64,000 nt of DNA from Streptomyces smaragdinus (GTDB taxonomy: Bacteria > Actinomycetota > Actinomycetes > Streptomycetales > Streptomycetaceae): assembly GCF_009604385.1 (NCBI RefSeq), contig NZ_WEGJ01000001.1:310001-374000 (forward strand). The letters run 5' to 3'. Positions 60,918 to 64,000 of the stretch are shown here, one piece after another (positions within the stretch are counted from its first letter, which is position 1; each line of letters starts with the position of its first letter). Position numbers and translations under genes: made by a program. The notes beneath the pieces were generated by a model that searched no databases, had not been told where the DNA came from, and saw nothing but the letters and a program-made list of their open reading frames with translations.

Positions 60918-62006
60918 GTGCCTGACGAAACGAGTGCCCACCCGCGCATTGGCCAGGAGTCCAGGACCGGTGCCGAGCCGGACGACCTGTCTCTGCGCCT
61001 GGCCTCGTTGTCCCATCCCGACGCAACCGTTCGCAGGGCGGCCGTGGACGGCATCAAGTCGCACGGAGGAGGAGATCCCCGATGTGTGACCGCCCTGCTT
61101 CCCCTCCTCCATGACCCGGATCCCATGACCCGGAGCCTGGCTTGGCACGTCCTGACCTCCTGGGGCCCGTCCACCGTGCCGCTGCTGCAGGAGATCCGCC
61201 GCGCGGGACCAGGACGGTTGCGAGCTGTGGCCCTGACCGCCCTCGCGCAGATCGCCGGCGAGGACGGCCTGCCCGCCCGAGACCGGGCAGCCGTAGAACG
61301 TCTGATCCGTATCCAGCTTCCCGGCGACCGCCCCAAGCCACTGTCGGGCTGCTGGATCCACTGGATCGCGGTCCCGACCGGAGACCAGCAGGGGATCCTG
61401 GATCTCCTCGGCCTGACCCAGCCGCGACCGGTCACCTTCGTGCTGGCCAACGATGTCCTCGATGCCGACAGCCACCATGGCCGCCCCGAGTGCTTCGCCC
61501 GGGTGTTCGTCAGCCCGGAACTGGACGGCTGGACCTTCGTGGCCGGTCGCTGGTTCGACCCGATCGCCGACGAACGCGCGGACGAAGTGCTCCTGGCCTG
61601 CGAGAGACTCAGCGCCCGGTACGGCCGAGCGCAGGCGTACTACTACGGCGCCCAGGGGGACGGATCCGCCTGGGTCGTCGCCGAGAACGGTGTCATTATT
61701 CGTCGCTACAGCGAGACCGGTGACGGTGATGACTGCCTGCTGACGATCGGAAGCCCCCTGCAGTACGAGCGTGACCGCCGCGTCGAACTCGGACTGGCTC
61801 CCGACTGGGACGCGGCCCAGGTCTCGGAGAACGAGGAAGACGAATGGAAGTGGGCGGCATTCGACATGGCTCCGGACCTGGCCCGAGCCATCGGCTTCAG
61901 CCCCCTGACGATCGGCTCCGACACCTCAATGCGCGGAACGGGGGTACTGGCCCTCACCGAGTACGGCAGCGCCCACGGGGTGCCGGCAGGCGCGTACAGC
62001 ATCTGA
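60918..62006 (+). CDS. HEAT-repeat-containing hypothetical protein
   Basis: A 362-residue protein. Residues about 25-120 form HEAT-like repeats (RLASLSHPDATVRRAAVDGI; LLPLLHDPDPMTRSLAWHVL). The C-terminal two thirds are a globular domain (CWIHWIAVPTGDQQG; GWTFVAGRWFDPIADERADE; YGRAQAYYYGAQGDGSAWVV) common in streptomycete accessory proteins of unknown role. GTG 60918 has GAGGGAG upstream; the in-frame ATG at 60903 overlaps this site. It is the last cargo gene before the integrase-like fragment. Confidence 0.75.
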   Translation: MPDETSAHPRIGQESRTGAEPDDLSLRLASLSHPDATVRRAAVDGIKSHGGGDPRCVTALLPLLHDPDPMTRSLAWHVLTSWGPSTVPLLQEIRRAGPGRLRAVALTALAQIAGEDGLPARDRAAVERLIRIQLPGDRPKPLSGCWIHWIAVPTGDQQGILDLLGLTQPRPVTFVLANDVLDADSHHGRPECFARVFVSPELDGWTFVAGRWFDPIADERADEVLLACERLSARYGRAQAYYYGAQGDGSAWVVAENGVIIRRYSETGDGDDCLLTIGSPLQYERDRRVELGLAPDWDAAQVSENEEDEWKWAAFDMAPDLARAIGFSPLTIGSDTSMRGTGVLALTEYGSAHGVPAGAYSI

Positions 62007-62009
62007 CGA

Positions 62010-62135
62010 ACCGTGGCAGCACAAGCAGCAGCGCATACGCCCGCGGGCGGTATTGGGCCGGCAAGTGGGCGTCCCGGGGGTAGTCAGCAGGAGCGCGGTC
62101 TGCTGTTCGGCCGTACGGCGGGTCGGGGCCAGGAA
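62010..62135 (-). pseudogene. Tyrosine recombinase fragment similar to the 56-57 kb integrase
   Basis: The minus strand reads AEQQTALLLTTP in one frame and RDAHLPAQYRPRAYALLLVL in the next. These match TEQQTALLLTTARDTPLPAK and YRPRACALMLLLYG of the integrase at 56.8 kb. The DNA is similar over about 110 bp, in the same orientation. It is a remnant carrying a frameshift. Confidence 0.75.
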
Positions 62136-62265
62136 AACGGCGGAAAGGTCCTTGGCGCGTACGCCACAAGTGCTAGCGTCAACTCCCATTCCCCGCGGCT
62201 CGCACACGCGTTCGCTGCGTCCCCATGTGCCTCCGCTCCGCTTCACGTCCCCAAGGGGATCACCC

Positions 62266-62793
62266 ATGAGCAGCAATCAGCCCCAACCCACCGCCGACAG
62301 CTCCGAGTCGGACCCGCCTCCCGCGGCTTCCCCGGATGTGAGCGGCCCCCTCTGGCCCTTCGACGGCTATCCGCCGGCGACCCGTAGCGGGAACGCCTTG
62401 CTCGGGTTCGGTGTCGGGGTGCTGGCCGCGTTCGTGGCCGCATTCGCGTACGGCTACATCATCAAGGTCACGGAGCACGAGGTCCCCTACGTGGCGTTCG
62501 CCATCGCCCTGCTCGTCGGCTCCGCCGTCGGCAGACTCGGCAACGACAACCCGGCGCTTCCCTTCCTGAGCGCCCTGCTCACCCTGGCCTCTGCTGTGAG
62601 CGGCCAGTTCTTCGGGGAAGCGCTGATCGGCGCCGACGTGCTGAAGGTGCCGGTCCTCGACATGTACGGCCACCATTTCGGCCTCGTCAGCGAGTCATGG
62701 CAGGCCGACATCGGCGGGATGTCGTACTTCTTCCTCGTCAACAGCGCGATCGTCGCGTACCTCGTCGCGAAGAAGGCGGGCGACAGCCACTGA
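62266..62793 (+). CDS. Membrane protein, 175 aa
   Basis: The product has a Pro/Ser-rich N-terminus of about 40 residues. About four hydrophobic segments follow (LLGFGVGVLAAFVAAFAYGY, PYVAFAIALLVGSAVG, LPFLSALLTLASAVSGQFFG, MSYFFLVNSAIVAYLVA). The family is not recognised. ATG 62266 has AAGGGGA at good spacing. It converges with the radical SAM gene across a strong hairpin. Confidence 0.75.
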   Translation: MSSNQPQPTADSSESDPPPAASPDVSGPLWPFDGYPPATRSGNALLGFGVGVLAAFVAAFAYGYIIKVTEHEVPYVAFAIALLVGSAVGRLGNDNPALPFLSALLTLASAVSGQFFGEALIGADVLKVPVLDMYGHHFGLVSESWQADIGGMSYFFLVNSAIVAYLVAKKAGDSH

Positions 62794-62860
62794 GTTGCCC
62801 CGGTGTGCAGACGGCACCGCTTGTCCTGGCCGGTGGCGTGGGGTCTGCATGACGCCGGCG

Positions 62861-62894
62861 TAGTTGACCCCGGCAGCGCCGCCGGGGTCAACTA
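62861..62894. terminator. Bidirectional hairpin terminator
   Basis: TAGTTGACCCCGGC pairs perfectly with GCCGGGGTCAACTA over a six-base loop, between convergent genes. Its right arm includes the stop codon of the radical SAM gene. Confidence 0.85.
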
Positions 62895-63872
62895 TGTGGG
62901 GTCGGGCTCGCACCGGGCGATGATCGGCGGTGAACAGCTCTGCGGGCAACCGGTGTCGTCGGGAATGCAGACCTGGTAATCGGGCTCGCAGCACTGCGGA
63001 CAGTGGTGCGGCCCACACGCGGTCGGAGCGACACGCGGGAGCCAGACGGACTCGTAGACGGTCCGCCGCACATCGTGGAGCTCGGCGCTGCCGATGATCT
63101 CCGCCAGAGAGGTGTCGAGGACATTGCCGACGGGCCATTCCCTCGACATTACGCACGCCAGGGCCGACCCGTCCGGGATGACGCACAGCTTTCCCTGCCA
63201 GCAATGCCCGCAAAGACCTGACATCTGCGCGTCCCTGCCCAGGAGATCCTCGCCCCGACCGAACTCGCGGACCTCCGAGATCCGCACGTTCCGCACGCCC
63301 AGCCGATACAGCCACCGCCCTGTGCGTTCGACGGTTGCCCGATCCTGATCGATGACGATCAGGCCGGCGCGGGTCTCGACCCCGTGCGAGACCAGCCTCT
63401 CGAGATTCCTGGCTGTCCGCGCATGACTCGAGCTCACGGTCGTGATCGCATCGTGCTCCGAGGGCTCGTCCGAGTAAACGGACGTGGCGAAGCGGATGCC
63501 GTGATCCGCCGCGTACCGCAGCGTGTCCTCGGAGAGGAAGGTGAGGTTGCTGAAGACCTCGATGAACTCGAACTCGAGCTCCCGCGCTCGGTCGACCAAG
63601 GCCAGGAAGTCACGGTGGAGCTGCGGCTCGCCCCCGATGAACTGCACCCTGCGGCACCCCAGGCCGGCGGCCTGGCGAAGGACGTCCTCATAGTCAGCCG
63701 TGGTGAGCAAATCACGGTGCCCGCTCGAAGGGTCCGAGTCCGAGTAGCAGTGCACGCAGCGCAGGTTGCAGCGGTTGGTCAGCTCAAGCCACAGGAACTC
63801 CAGCTCGCCGTCACCCGGGGGGACCGGTTGCGTTTCCGGTGCGGGCGCGACGTCGAGGGAGGGGGAGGTCAT
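62892..63872 (-). CDS. Radical SAM/SPASM peptide maturase-like protein
   Basis: A 326-residue protein. The radical SAM cluster motif is C35-x3-C39-x2-C42 (LTNRCNLRCVHCYSD), followed by the GGEP motif (FIGGEPQLH). The C-terminal part has SPASM-like cysteines (LCGHCWQGKLCVIPDGSALA, then CVMSREWPVGNV) and a very Cys-rich tail (TACGPHHCPQCCEP). Such enzymes crosslink or epimerise ribosomal peptides with auxiliary Fe-S clusters. ATG 63872 has AAGGTGG upstream. No precursor peptide is visible downstream; the upstream side leaves the window. Confidence 0.85.
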   Translation of the reverse strand: MTSPSLDVAPAPETQPVPPGDGELEFLWLELTNRCNLRCVHCYSDSDPSSGHRDLLTTADYEDVLRQAAGLGCRRVQFIGGEPQLHRDFLALVDRARELEFEFIEVFSNLTFLSEDTLRYAADHGIRFATSVYSDEPSEHDAITTVSSSHARTARNLERLVSHGVETRAGLIVIDQDRATVERTGRWLYRLGVRNVRISEVREFGRGEDLLGRDAQMSGLCGHCWQGKLCVIPDGSALACVMSREWPVGNVLDTSLAEIIGSAELHDVRRTVYESVWLPRVAPTACGPHHCPQCCEPDYQVCIPDDTGCPQSCSPPIIARCEPDPT

Positions 63873-63914
63873 GGGCCACCTTCGTTCAGTCGGGATTCGC
63901 TCGGTTCGGCCTAC

Positions 63915-64000
63915 TCACCGGACACGGTAGATCCGCCAACCACGTGTGGTGCGCGTCAGGAAGTACAGAACGATCGAGGAACGATCACCCTTCTCGGGAC
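63915..64000 (-). CDS. 3' end of an unidentified gene, cut by the window edge
   Basis: The minus strand reads DRSSIVLYFLTRTTRGWRIY, then RVR and a TGA, in a frame open to the right edge. It looks like the C-terminal strand of an NTF2/SnoaL-like or similar small domain. It ends 42 bp before the radical SAM start on the same strand, so the two may form one operon. Confidence 0.5.
   Translation of the reverse strand, partial: PEKGDRSSIVLYFLTRTTRGWRIYRVR

Noticed and set aside
1..64000. tRNA, rRNA or riboswitch
   Set aside because: No cloverleaf with a TTCGA/TTCAA arm, rRNA segment or recognisable riboswitch core was found by eye; short ncRNAs cannot be excluded.

Overview
The window is high-GC actinobacterial DNA, almost certainly from a Streptomyces or close relative. 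GTG starts are frequent, gene families typical of streptomycetes abound (XRE-NB-ARC-TPR STAND proteins, DUF4241, DUF4253, DUF5958, DUF6891, SMI1/KNR4, TPR-CHAT), and intergenic DNA is plentiful. No rRNA, tRNA, ribosomal-protein or other core operon is visible. Intact single-gene units alternate with many gene fragments (transposases, integrases, a type IV coupling protein, a ParB-like gene, maturases, hydrolases). This fits an accessory region such as a chromosome arm, an integrated element or a large plasmid.

Layout. 1-9.1 kb: a truncated gene, a divergent SDR/TetR pair with a clear operator, an arylamine N-acetyltransferase, a secreted protein, a secreted RCC1-repeat protein whose signal peptide is one base out of frame, an antitoxin with an internally deleted MazF remnant, a deaminase and a NUDIX hydrolase. 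9.2-17.7 kb: a STAND regulator, then a decayed ATP-grasp RiPP cluster (tgmA, tgmB, tgmC) with four single-base frameshifts, DUF6891 and DUF4241 genes, and the first two of three copies of the 5' end of a HAD-phosphatase gene (the third lies at 20.3 kb). 18-29.3 kb: TetR plus DHA2 exporter, methyltransferase, VOC protein, TnpB fragment, truncated GNAT, trmO plus a second DHA2 exporter, a large LuxR regulator, and a divergent HxlR/oxidoreductase pair. 29.5-34.5 kb: a second STAND regulator, conjugation and integrase relics, and a GHKL-only GyrB paralogue lacking key catalytic residues.

34.7-49.6 kb: SMI1 and DUF genes, then a TPR-CHAT protease facing a membrane protein and a small Cys-rich protein, a broken ParB-like gene, two VOC/RibD-type enzymes, YcxB-like and membrane proteins, and a DUF4253 gene lying between two small inverted-repeat elements. 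49.8-52.9 kb: quinone reductase divergent from an XRE regulator, and a second DUF6891 gene. 52.9-56.1 kb: a patch of clearly lower GC with candidate toxin and immunity remnants (including a SUKH protein) lying between two L,D-transpeptidase fragments. 56.3-62.1 kb: a tyrosine recombinase with a homopolymer frameshift; a fragment of the same recombinase family recurs at 62.1 kb, so the cargo between them (lectin-like secreted protein, membrane protein, DUF1877-like protein, toxin/antitoxin-like triplet, HEAT-repeat protein) may be an island. 62.3-64 kb: membrane protein, then a radical SAM/SPASM maturase-like protein at the edge.

The most promising candidate for a little-described system is the TPR-CHAT locus at 36.2-40.3 kb. 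The tgm cluster, the DUF4253 inverted-repeat unit and the low-GC toxin/immunity patch also merit attention. Several frameshifts are single-base changes in short runs, so read-level confirmation is needed before calling those genes dead. All family assignments come from reading motifs by eye; no database search was run.
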